DNA from: Stagnihabitans sp038231395
GTDB taxonomy: Bacteria; Pseudomonadota; Alphaproteobacteria; Rhodobacterales; Rhodobacteraceae
DNA: 64,000 nucleotides
Assembly (NCBI GenBank): GCA_038231395.1
Contig: JBBRLL010000006.1
Span: forward strand, 1-64,000
Reading direction: 5' to 3'
The translations under genes and the position numbers were made by a program. Below the pieces are notes generated by a model. It worked only from the letters and a program-made list of their open reading frames with translations. It did no database searches and was not told where the DNA came from. Positions 38,579-46,337 of this stretch are shown in pieces. The stretch's first letter is position 1, and each line of letters starts with the position of its first letter.

Positions 38579-39592
38579 TCAATTCGAAAGCGGGGTCACG
38601 GTCCAGCCGCGCTTTGCCAGCAAGTTCAGCACGCCGGTTTCGCCGGGCAGGTGCAGCGCGCCGAAGGCGGCGATGATCGGGCCGTTTTGCGCGCCCCGTT
38701 CCAGAACCGGGATCCACGCTGCGTTGCGCGAGGCGATGATGGCGGTATCGACCAGCGCCATCTCGCGGTCAGCCTCGGGTGCGGTCATGCCGGGCAGGGT
38801 CAGCATCTGCGCCCGGGTCAGCTCCCAATACAACCGGCTTTGGCCCGCGAAATAACTGTCGGCGAGGGTGGTGGCCATGTCGTCGGACGCCGCATCGCTG
38901 GCCACGGTCTGGGTCAGCATCGCCAGTTGATCGGCCACGGTGAACTTGGCGAAGATGCCAAGGACAGCGTCAAACGGCTCCAACGCTTTGACGGGCAGGT
39001 GCAAAACGGCGGCGCGGTCCATCAGCAGTTTGTCCAGGCCCGCGTCAGAGCCTGCCGAGATCGGGAACATGCAGGCCGGCATCTCCAGCATACTCGCCAG
39101 AAGCCAGGGTTGCATCTTGGCGGCCAGGGTCGGCACCATGCCGCGCGCTTTGAGGGCGGCCGACAGGCGCTGCCAGTCCGCGTCCGAAAGCTGTTGGGTC
39201 AGGGTCGGGCCGTTGGTCAGGAACATCAAGCTGGGGTCTTGCAGAACCTTGGCCTTCAGCGCCGTCTGTTCGCCCGGCCCCGCCTCGACATAAAGGGCGG
39301 TGGCTGTGCCAAGGTAAGGCTCCAGTTGCGCCACCATGGGCACAAAGCGCGGATCGGCCATGTGGAAGGTACCGGCAAAGAGGATGGTCTGGCTGCCCTT
39401 GGTGGCCCGCCACAGGTTGCCTTGCGCAAAGGGCACGTCGGCTTTGGCGGCAAGGGCTGCGCGTTCGCCGGGCGGCAAGGCGGCAATCAGGTTCTGGCCA
39501 TGACATTGCCCGGCCTGCGCCAGCGTCGGCGTCAGAAGTGCGGGCAACAGGCCAAAAAGGAGGGCGAAGGCGAAAAAGCTACGGCAGCGCAT
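38579..39592 (-). CDS. TraB/GumN family protein (exported)
   Basis: 337 aa from ATG 39592, 8 bases after GGAGG. The N-terminus is a signal peptide (MRCRSFFAFALLFGLLPALL…AQA). The body follows the TraB/GumN pattern: LWRATKGSQTILFAGTFHMA, YVEAGPGEQ, a central catalytic-like GxxHxxD/E layout and the C-terminal GPIIAAFGALHLPGETGVLN then LLAKRGWTV. Distant relatives are Tiki/EreA hydrolases. Role unknown, probably periplasmic. Confidence 0.83.
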   Translation of the reverse strand: MRCRSFFAFALLFGLLPALLTPTLAQAGQCHGQNLIAALPPGERAALAAKADVPFAQGNLWRATKGSQTILFAGTFHMADPRFVPMVAQLEPYLGTATALYVEAGPGEQTALKAKVLQDPSLMFLTNGPTLTQQLSDADWQRLSAALKARGMVPTLAAKMQPWLLASMLEMPACMFPISAGSDAGLDKLLMDRAAVLHLPVKALEPFDAVLGIFAKFTVADQLAMLTQTVASDAASDDMATTLADSYFAGQSRLYWELTRAQMLTLPGMTAPEADREMALVDTAIIASRNAAWIPVLERGAQNGPIIAAFGALHLPGETGVLNLLAKRGWTVTPLSN

Positions 39593-39684
39593 CAGACATC
39601 CTCCGGTTGAGTGCGGGCAGTTTCGCACGTCAGCGTGAATTGGCCAAGGACTGAAGTTTGTCTCAATTGAGGCAAGCGGGGGTG

Positions 39685-39713
39685 TTGACAGACTCGGTCA
39701 CAGACCTTACCTG
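39685..39713 (+). promoter_or_regulatory. sigma70-type promoter of groES-groEL
   Basis: TTGACA (39685-39690), 17 bases, then TACCTG (39708-39713). It sits 8 bases upstream of the CIRCE operator, so the transcription start falls in or next to the operator. Confidence 0.75.
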
Positions 39714-39720
39714 AGCGTCG

Positions 39721-39747
39721 TTAGCACTCAACAAGTCTGAGTGCTAA
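39721..39747 (+). promoter_or_regulatory. CIRCE operator (HrcA-binding site)
   Basis: TTAGCACTC, 9 bases, GAGTGCTAA: an exact match to the CIRCE consensus, placed between the promoter and groES. HrcA should repress the operon here when GroEL is in excess. Confidence 0.95.
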
Positions 39748-39782
39748 CCCGGATTAACCTGGAACCTAGGGAGTGTTACCAG

Positions 39783-40070
39783 ATGGCATTTAAACCTCTG
39801 CATGACCGCGTGCTGGTCAAGCGTATCGAAGGCGAAGACAAAACCAAGGGCGGCCTGATCATCCCGGAAAGCGCCAAGGAAAAACCGGCTGAGGGCGAAA
39901 TCGTCTCGGTCGGCGAAGGCGCGCGCAAGGATTCGGGCGAGTTGATCGCACCGTCTGTCAAAGCTGGCGACCGTATCCTGTTCGGCAAATGGTCGGGCAC
40001 CGAAGTCAAGCTTGACGGCGTTGAACTGCTGATCATGAAGGAAAGCGACATCATGGGGATTATCTCCTAA
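39783..40070 (+). CDS. groES: co-chaperonin GroES
   Basis: 95 aa. MAFKPLHDRVLVKRIEGEDK opens the protein; the mobile loop EDKTKGGLIIPESAKEKPAEG, split at the usual place, and GDRILFGKWSGTEVKLDGVE then LLIMKESDIMGII follow. AGGGAG precedes the ATG. It caps GroEL rings. First gene of the CIRCE-controlled operon; 58 bases to groEL. Confidence 0.97.
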   Translation: MAFKPLHDRVLVKRIEGEDKTKGGLIIPESAKEKPAEGEIVSVGEGARKDSGELIAPSVKAGDRILFGKWSGTEVKLDGVELLIMKESDIMGIIS

Positions 40071-40128
40071 GTCGTTTTTCACCGGCGCGTCACAGCGCCT
40101 TCATTCCATTCAAACGGGAGTTAGCACA

Positions 40129-41781
40129 ATGGCTGCTAAAGACGTACGTTTTGATACCGACGCCCGCGACCGTATGCTGCGCGGCGTGAACATCCTTGCG
40201 GATGCGGTTAAAGTGACCCTGGGCCCGAAAGGCCGCAACGTGGTCATCGACAAATCCTTTGGCGCACCGCGCATCACCAAAGACGGTGTGACGGTTGCCA
40301 AGGAAATCGAACTGGCTGACAAGTTAGAGAACATGGGCGCTCAGATGGTGAAGGAAGTCGCTTCCCGCACCAATGATGAGGCTGGCGACGGCACCACCAC
40401 CGCCACCGTTCTGGCGCAGGCTATCGTCCGCGAAGGCATGAAAGCGGTTGCCGCTGGCATGAATCCGATGGACCTGAAGCGCGGCATCGACATGGCGACC
40501 GCCAAGGTTGTGGCTGCCATCAAGTCCTCGTCGCGTCCGGTCAAGGATTCGGATGAAGTAGCCCAGATCGGCTCGATTGCGGCCAACGGCGAAACGCAGA
40601 TCGGTCGCTTCATTGCGGACGCCATGCAGCGCGTCGGCAACGAAGGTGTAATCACCGTCGAAGAAAACAAAGGTCTTGAGACCGAAGTTGAAGTCGTCGA
40701 AGGCATGCAGTTCGACCGTGGCTATCTGTCGCCTTACTTCGTGACCAACGCCGACAAGATGACCGTTGAACTGGAAGACGTCTATATTCTGCTGCACGAG
40801 AAGAAACTTTCGTCGCTGCAGCCGATGGTGCCGTTGCTGGAAGCCGTGATCCAGTCGCAGCGCCCGTTGCTGATCATCTCGGAAGACGTTGAAGGCGAAG
40901 CTTTGGCGACCCTCGTGGTCAACAAGCTGCGTGGCGGGTTGAAGATTGCAGCCGTCAAGGCTCCGGGCTTTGGCGACCGTCGTAAAGCCATGCTGCAGGA
41001 CATCGCCGTTCTGACCGGTGGTCAGGTGATTTCCGAAGATCTGGGCATGAAGCTGGAGTCGGTCACGATCGACATGCTGGGCCGTGCCAAGAAAGTCTCG
41101 ATCACCAAGGACAACACCACCGTTATCGACGGCGCTGGTGTCAAGGCCGAGATCGAAGCCCGCGTTGGCCAGATCCGCACCCAGATCGAAGAAACCACGT
41201 CGGACTACGACAAAGAGAAACTGCAAGAGCGCGTGGCCAAACTGGCTGGCGGTGTTGCGGTGATCAAGGTCGGCGGCATGACCGAGATCGAAGTAAAAGA
41301 GCGCAAGGACCGCGTTGACGACGCTTTGAACGCGACCCGTGCGGCCGTGCAAGAAGGCGTTGTGGTTGGCGGTGGCGTGGCTTTGGTTCAGGCGGCAAAG
41401 TTGTTGCATGACCTCAAGGGTGCCAACTCTGACCAGGACAACGGCATTTCGATTGTGCGCCGTGCGCTTGAGGCTCCGCTGCGCCAGATCGCTGAAAACG
41501 CTGGTGTTGACGGTGCAGTTGTTGCTGGCAAAGTGCGCGAGAGCAATGACCCGACCTTTGGTTTCAATGCGCAGACCGAAGAATATGGCGACATGTTCGC
41601 GTTCGGCGTGATTGACCCGGCCAAAGTGGTTCGCACCGCTCTGGAAGATGCGGCTTCGATTGCGTCCTTGCTGATCACCACCGAAGCGATGATCGCGGAT
41701 CGTCCGGAGCCGAAGTCCGGCGGCATGGGCGGCGGCGGCGGCGGAATGGGCGGCATGGGCGGCATGGACGGCATGATGTAA
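40129..41781 (+). CDS. groEL: chaperonin GroEL
   Basis: The 550-aa ATP-dependent folding chamber. Intact signatures: NVVIDKSFGAPRITKDGVTV, AGDGTTTATVLAQAIVREGM, the apical-domain RGYLSPYFVTNADKMTVEL, and AAVQEGVVVGGGVALVQAAK. The GGM-rich tail (GGGMGGMGGMDGMM) is typical. It ends with TAA and then a terminator. Confidence 0.98.
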   Translation: MAAKDVRFDTDARDRMLRGVNILADAVKVTLGPKGRNVVIDKSFGAPRITKDGVTVAKEIELADKLENMGAQMVKEVASRTNDEAGDGTTTATVLAQAIVREGMKAVAAGMNPMDLKRGIDMATAKVVAAIKSSSRPVKDSDEVAQIGSIAANGETQIGRFIADAMQRVGNEGVITVEENKGLETEVEVVEGMQFDRGYLSPYFVTNADKMTVELEDVYILLHEKKLSSLQPMVPLLEAVIQSQRPLLIISEDVEGEALATLVVNKLRGGLKIAAVKAPGFGDRRKAMLQDIAVLTGGQVISEDLGMKLESVTIDMLGRAKKVSITKDNTTVIDGAGVKAEIEARVGQIRTQIEETTSDYDKEKLQERVAKLAGGVAVIKVGGMTEIEVKERKDRVDDALNATRAAVQEGVVVGGGVALVQAAKLLHDLKGANSDQDNGISIVRRALEAPLRQIAENAGVDGAVVAGKVRESNDPTFGFNAQTEEYGDMFAFGVIDPAKVVRTALEDAASIASLLITTEAMIADRPEPKSGGMGGGGGGMGGMGGMDGMM

Positions 41782-41803
41782 TCTGCCCTCTGGGTATGTC
41801 AGG

Positions 41804-41833
41804 AAAGGGCGCTCCGATTGGGGCGCCCTTTTT
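41804..41833 (+). terminator. terminator after groEL
   Basis: AAAGGGCGC pairs with GCGCCCTTT across a short loop, followed by a T-run, 22 bases after the groEL stop. Confidence 0.9.
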
Positions 41834-42019
41834 GTTGGCGGTCCGGTGCCGGGTGAGGTCGCCCCCGAAAAGCGCTCCCACCCGCCGACCCCGCGCTTTC
41901 CGGGGGCTTGGTGTTGCGCGGATCGGACCGCAGGTTCGGGCATTACGGCAGATCTGGTCCGGGATATCGCTTGGCGAGGCGGGCAGCGGCGTGCATCAAA
42001 GGTCAACTGGGAGAACGCG

Positions 42020-42859
42020 ATGCGGATATTGGGCTTGACCTGTCTTGTGATGCTGGCATTCGCGGCCAATTCGGTCTTGAACCGGTTGGCGGTCGGGGCC
42101 GGGCGGATTGATCCGGTGGTGTTTGCCACGGTGCGGCTGGCTGCGGGAGCCGTGGTGCTGGGCGCGTTGGTGGCGCTGCGGCGCGGTGCGGTGTTTGCCG
42201 GGTGGCGTGGGCGCTTGCCGGGGGCTTTGGGTCTGTTGGTGTATTTGTACGGGTTTTCCGCGGCTTATCTGGCTTTGGATGCTGGAACCGGGGCGCTGAT
42301 CCTGTTTGGCGTCGTGCAGGTCACCATGTTTACCGGCGCTTTGGCGGGCGGTGAGGCTTTGCCCATCCAGCGGATCGCCGGGGCGGTTCTGGCACTGGCG
42401 GGCTTGGGGGTTTTGCTGGCACCGCAAGGTGGGGCGCTGGGGCCGGACCTGTCGATGGCGTTGGCCGGGGTGGGCTGGGGCGTTTATTCGCTGGTTGGGC
42501 GCGGGCAGCAGGATGCGCTGGCGGCCTCGGCGTGGAATTTCGCGCTGGCTTTGCCGGTGGGTCTGGTCGTGCTGGCGCTGTGGCCGGGGCAGTGGAGTGC
42601 GGCAGGAGTGGTGCTGGCGGTGGTGTCAGGTGGTGTGACCTCTGGCCTCGGCTATGCGCTGTGGTACGCGGTTTTGCCGCAGCTTGGGGCCGGGCGGGCG
42701 GCGGTGGCGCAATTGTCGGTGCCGTTGATCGCGGCTTTGGGCGGTTTTGCGGCATTGGGTGAAGTTCCGGGGGCGGGCTTCTGGCTGGCTGCGGTGATGG
42801 TCTTGGGCGGGATTGGCCTTGGGCTGTTACCGGCCAAGCCGCAGGCTACAGGTCTTTGA
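42020..42859 (+). CDS. EamA-family (DMT) transporter
   Basis: A 279-aa inner-membrane transporter with ten short helices in two EamA halves (MRILGLTCLVMLAFAANSVL…; …AGVGWGVYSLVGRGQQ…). Near the second half, VTSGLGYALWYAVLPQLGAG and AALGGFAALGEVPGAGFWLA are family-typical. Exports or imports a small metabolite, unknown. ATG 42020 has GGGAG 6 bases upstream; the frame extends to 41846 without character. Its end overlaps the convergent GNAT gene by 14 bases. Confidence 0.85.
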   Translation: MRILGLTCLVMLAFAANSVLNRLAVGAGRIDPVVFATVRLAAGAVVLGALVALRRGAVFAGWRGRLPGALGLLVYLYGFSAAYLALDAGTGALILFGVVQVTMFTGALAGGEALPIQRIAGAVLALAGLGVLLAPQGGALGPDLSMALAGVGWGVYSLVGRGQQDALAASAWNFALALPVGLVVLALWPGQWSAAGVVLAVVSGGVTSGLGYALWYAVLPQLGAGRAAVAQLSVPLIAALGGFAALGEVPGAGFWLAAVMVLGGIGLGLLPAKPQATGL

Positions 42860-43334
42860 CCAACCGGTGGATGGTGTGGCCGGTTTCCGGGTCGTGGCGC
42901 GAGATGCCGGTGGCGGCAAAGCCCATCCGATGCCAGAAGGCGCGCCCTTTGGGGTTGGCCTGCAGAACCGCGAGGTAGAGGTGCGGGCTGGGGCGGGCCA
43001 GGCCTTCGACATGGGTATAAAAGGCGGCACCGTGGCCTTGGTTGCGCGCCTTGGGTGACAGGACCATCAAGCCGAGGTATGCGTCGTCGGGCAGCGGAAA
43101 GCCATAGGACACTTCGGCCACGCCTGCCAGGCGCCCCTCAAGATAAAGGCCAAGGCGGTGGGATTTGGCCGGGTCGCAGCCGGGCGGGCCTGCGGTAAAG
43201 ACCTGTTCAACCTCTGCTGGGCCGGGGTCGCGACCGAGCCAAAGCTGATAGTAATCGCGAGCCTCGGCCAGCACTGCCGCCACGGCGCTGCGGTCGGTGA
43301 CCGGGTTCAGGGCGCGGATCAGGGTTTGAGGCAT
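42846..43334 (-). CDS. GNAT-family N-acetyltransferase
   Basis: 162 aa. The acetyl-CoA binding region LGLMVLSPKARNQGHGAAFY matches GNAT motif A, with motif B in LYLAVLQANPKGRAFWHRMG then FAATG. The acceptor is unknown. Upstream of its start is a block of tandem repeats that may act on its expression. Confidence 0.83.
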   Translation of the reverse strand: MPQTLIRALNPVTDRSAVAAVLAEARDYYQLWLGRDPGPAEVEQVFTAGPPGCDPAKSHRLGLYLEGRLAGVAEVSYGFPLPDDAYLGLMVLSPKARNQGHGAAFYTHVEGLARPSPHLYLAVLQANPKGRAFWHRMGFAATGISRHDPETGHTIHRLVKDL

Positions 43335-43450
43335 GATCTGGCAACTCCAGTCCGGTCAAGCGCGCCGGAGGGTTCGCCACAGCCCGTTGAGGCACCAAGA
43401 AACGCGAGGCGGCGAGCGGGCAGGGCGTTGGCACTTTCATTGACGACGGT

Positions 43451-43656
43451 GCTGATCGTCGGAACCGGGGTCCCATTTGAAAAAGGTTTGATCATGGGAT
43501 CAGAGGTTCCTTTTCAAAACGGTGTTGATCGTCGGAACTGCGGTTCCATTTGAAGCGGGTGCCCGTCATTGGATCAGAGGTTCGATTGCATACGGTGCTG
43601 ATCATCGGAACCAAGGTACGATTTGACAAGGGGGCTCATCGGATCAGACGTTCCAG
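43451..43656. repeat. minisatellite: alternating 37- and 36-bp repeats
   Basis: Six related units at 43451, 43488, 43524, 43561, 43597 and 43634 (last partial). Odd units resemble GCTGATCGTCGGAACC…CATTTGAA…GGT (37 bp), even ones resemble TTGATCATGGGATCAGAGGT then TCC… (36 bp), so adjacent pairs form a 73-bp higher-order repeat. The last unit overlaps the final codons and stop of the Nudix gene. It is not CRISPR-like, because no unique spacers occur. Confidence 0.85.
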
Positions 43657-44088
43657 GGGATCGTAGGTCAGGCCGTCTTGCCAGGCGGCTTGCGCCAGAC
43701 TGTCGGGCTTGAAGCGGATGCGGCCGGTGGCGAGGTCTGATTGGGCAAAGAAACGGCGGTCGGTGACCACGCGGGCCGGGTCGCGCCAAGTGGAGGTGAT
43801 CTCCCCTCCAATCACGGTGCAGTGAAAGAAGATATCGACCTGATGAAAGCCGGTGGCGGGGTCGTGAAACTCGTTGATCAGGGCGGGCAGACCGACGGCC
43901 ACGCGCAGGCCGGTTTCCTCGTAAACCTCGCGCCGCAGGTTGTCGTGCAGCGAGGCCCCAGATTCCACACCACCGCCCGGCGCGCACCACAAATCCGACC
44001 TGCCGCCGGGAAAGGCGTTGACCAGCAACAGCCGGTTGTCTTGCAAGATCAGCGCGCGCGCGGCGAGGCGGGGGGTTTTGGTGGCCAT
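43636..44088 (-). CDS. Nudix hydrolase
   Basis: A 150-aa protein with a Nudix box GGGVESGASLHDNLRREVYE then ETGL (38-61). The catalytic REVYEETGL core is intact, but the glutamate of the GX5E half is replaced by Ala45 (SGAS in place of PGES). The N-terminal strand LAARALILQDNRLLLV fits the fold. Its last three codons lie in the tandem repeat block, so the C-terminus may have been altered by duplication. The substrate, a nucleoside diphosphate-linked compound, is unknown. Confidence 0.85.
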   Translation of the reverse strand: MATKTPRLAARALILQDNRLLLVNAFPGGRSDLWCAPGGGVESGASLHDNLRREVYEETGLRVAVGLPALINEFHDPATGFHQVDIFFHCTVIGGEITSTWRDPARVVTDRRFFAQSDLATGRIRFKPDSLAQAAWQDGLTYDPLERLIR

Positions 44089-44179
44089 GCCGCAAGGCTT
44101 AAGCGCGCGGGCGCGAAAGTCCAGTTCATAGTGGTCAACGGCCCCCGGCTTGACTGCGCCGGGGGCCGTAAAGTGGGCG

Positions 44180-45082
44180 TCAGGCCATGGCCGGGGCAGC
44201 GGTGTTCCGGTTACGCTCGGAATACAGCAGATAGGCGGACCCGCTGAGGATCAGCACCATGCCAAGCCACAGGTTGCCCTCTGGCAGGTAGTGGAAGGCC
44301 AGAAATCCGGCCAGCACATTCATCGGCAGCCGCAGGTCATCGAAGGGTTGCAGGAAGGTGGCATCGGCGGCGGCATAGGCGCGTGTCAGGAAATACTGCG
44401 CCAGAAATTGCAGGCCTCCGGCGAGCAGCAGCAGACCCAAAGCGGTGCCGGTGGGCCATTCGAAGCCGTTGGCGACCGACAAGCCAAAGTTGATCGGCGA
44501 CAGCAGGACCAAAAGCCAGAGGGTGATCGCCTCCGGTCGTTCGGTGGCGGTCAGTTCCTTGGTCAGAAGCGAGGCGGCACCCCAAAGCACGGCTGCCGCC
44601 ACCGGCGCCAGTGACCAGAGGTTAAAGCCCGACGACCACGGTTGCAGAACGATCATCGCGCCGCAAAACCCGATGGTCGCAGCAAACCAGCGGCCCGGGC
44701 GGACGGTTTCGCCAAGGTAGAGCTTGGCGCCGATCAGGATGAAGAACGGCGAGGTCATCACCAGGGCAATCACCTGCCAGATCTGCACGCCGTGGGCGAG
44801 GCCCAGAACAAAGGCCTGCACCCCCAAAGCGGACAAGATGACCCGGACCAGATGGACACCGGGTTTTGCGGTGCGCAGCGTCGAAAGCCCCTGCCGCAGA
44901 ATGAACGGCACGGAAAACAGCATGGCGATGAAGTATTGCCAGAAGCTGTCGGTGGTGGATTTCAGCCCGAAGCCGCCATAGTCCGGGCTGCCGGTTACAG
45001 TTTGTGTCAGCACGTTGATCACGGCGAAGGCTATGCCCGCCATCACCATGAACGCCGCACCTTTAAGGTAAGTCTGATTCAT
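44180..45082 (-). CDS. ribN: EamA-family transporter under an FMN riboswitch (probable riboflavin importer, RibN-like)
   Basis: 300 aa, about ten helices in two EamA halves: MNQTYLKGAAFMVMAGIAFA, …LFSVPFILRQGLSTLRTAKP…, then …AAVLWGAASLLTKELTATER… and …AQYFLTRAYAAADATFLQPF…. ATG 45082 has AAGGAG upstream; the longer frame to 45337 only runs through the riboswitch. Because the gene sits directly behind an RFN element, it probably imports riboflavin, as do RibN proteins in rhizobia. The function is inferred from the riboswitch. Confidence 0.87.
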   Translation of the reverse strand: MNQTYLKGAAFMVMAGIAFAVINVLTQTVTGSPDYGGFGLKSTTDSFWQYFIAMLFSVPFILRQGLSTLRTAKPGVHLVRVILSALGVQAFVLGLAHGVQIWQVIALVMTSPFFILIGAKLYLGETVRPGRWFAATIGFCGAMIVLQPWSSGFNLWSLAPVAAAVLWGAASLLTKELTATERPEAITLWLLVLLSPINFGLSVANGFEWPTGTALGLLLLAGGLQFLAQYFLTRAYAAADATFLQPFDDLRLPMNVLAGFLAFHYLPEGNLWLGMVLILSGSAYLLYSERNRNTAAPAMA

Positions 45083-45155
45083 GTCTGTCTCCTTACGACC
45101 ACATAAATCAGGGGGATATGCCCAACGCCCCGTCCGCAAGGACAGGTTGCTGGCA

Positions 45156-45275
45156 CTCTCTTTCATCCGGACTATACCGTCGGCCCCGGAGTTACACCGG
45201 ATCTGCTGACCCCCTCCGAAGAGGGGCGCTCGCGGGCTATACCGCCGGTGGGGAATTGCACCCCGCCCTGAGAAT
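45156..45275 (-). promoter_or_regulatory. FMN riboswitch (RFN element)
   Basis: The minus strand reads …GGGCGGGGTGCAATTCCCCA and CCGGCGGTATAG, then GGTCAGCAGATCCGGTGTAA with CTCCGG, then GACGGTATAGTCCGGATGAA and AGAG. All conserved RFN helices and the terminal GGATGAAAGAG are present. It lies about 75 bases before the transporter ATG. A downstream hairpin (CCTGTCC-TTGC-GGACGGG, about 45126-45145) is the likely expression platform. When FMN is bound, expression should fall. Confidence 0.95.
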
Positions 45276-45396
45276 ACCGGGATCATTCCCGGCGGTGCAG
45301 TCATAGCGCCGGATGGTCTGCCGGGCAAGGGCTGCAAGATGGGCCGGTTTTGCAGGCGGGTTGTGCGCCCTTGCGCAGGGCTTTGTGCAGAGCCAT

Positions 45397-46179
45397 ATGT
45401 CCGGAATGCGCCGCACCGCCGCTCACGTTCTCGCCACCTTGGCCGTTCATGGCGGCCAGCCCGCTTTGGGGGAGGCTGTGGTGCTGTTGCACGGATTGGT
45501 GCGGACGGAATCCTCGTTCCTACTGATGGATGCGGCGTTGCGGGCGCGCGGCTATACGGTGATCAACGAAAGCTATCCGTCGACCACGGCCAGTATTGCC
45601 GATCTGGCTGCGGGCGTCGGTGACAGGGTGGCGCGGTGTGGCACGGGTGTGCGGGTGCATTTTGTCACCCACTCGATGGGCGGCATCGTGCTGCGGATGT
45701 GGTTGCAGGGTCACCGGCCAGACGCCATGGGCCGCGTCGTGATGCTGGCCCCGCCCAATCACGGGTCAGAGTTGGTGGATGCCTTGGGCGGGCTGGCGGC
45801 GTTTCGCTGGGTCAGCGGCCCTGCCGGACCGGAGTTGGGCACCGGGCCGGGGTCGGTGCCGCAAAGCCTGCCTGCGGCGGATTTTGAGGTGGGGGTGATC
45901 GCGGGCACCCGCTCGCTGAACCCGGTCCTGTCGCGCCTGCTGCCCGGGCCGGATGATGGCGCGGTCTCGGTCGCCTCAACCCGGCTGGAGGGGATGGCGG
46001 CGCATCTGACGCTGCCGGTGAGCCATTCGTTCATGATGAACTCTCCCGAAGTCATCGCCCAGACGCTGACCTTTTTGCAGACCGGCGCTTTTGCCAAGGG
46101 TTTGACGTGGAGCGCGGCATTGGGGTCGCTGCTACAGCCCAAACAAGACAAGCCGACGCCAAAGGGTGGTGCGGTTTAG
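45397..46179 (+). CDS. alpha/beta hydrolase, lipase-like
   Basis: 260 aa from ATG 45397. The oxyanion hole VVLLHGLVRTESSF and nucleophile elbow FVTHSMGGIVLR (Ser at about 93) match the triacylglycerol lipase/acetyltransferase family. The C-terminal catalytic His lies in LPVSHSFMMNSPEV. No signal peptide. The start is uncertain: 45313 and 45409 are also possible, and the upstream bases overlap the region of the riboswitch promoter. Substrate unknown. Confidence 0.8.
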   Translation: MSGMRRTAAHVLATLAVHGGQPALGEAVVLLHGLVRTESSFLLMDAALRARGYTVINESYPSTTASIADLAAGVGDRVARCGTGVRVHFVTHSMGGIVLRMWLQGHRPDAMGRVVMLAPPNHGSELVDALGGLAAFRWVSGPAGPELGTGPGSVPQSLPAADFEVGVIAGTRSLNPVLSRLLPGPDDGAVSVASTRLEGMAAHLTLPVSHSFMMNSPEVIAQTLTFLQTGAFAKGLTWSAALGSLLQPKQDKPTPKGGAV

Positions 46180-46337
46180 GCAGGCAATGGCTTGGCAACC
46201 TGCGAGGGCCAGTCTGAGAGGGCCAGTCTGCGACGACCAGTCTGCTATGCACAGCTTGTCGCGGCCAGCCTGCGCCACCCTGCCGTTCTCGCAGTATCCG
46301 CGGAAGGTGGCGCGGCAGCCCTTCCGTCAACCGCCTT

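Noticed and set aside
40324..42129. Long reverse frame (601 codons) opposite groEL
   Set aside because: The same mirror effect; it also runs through the groEL terminator.
43451..43656. Tandem repeats as a possible CRISPR array
   Set aside because: The units are head-to-tail with no unique spacers between them, alternate in two types, and no cas genes are present.
43574..44095. Alternative 173-codon frame over the Nudix gene
   Set aside because: It is arginine/proline-rich and lacks any motif, while the other frame holds an almost complete Nudix box.
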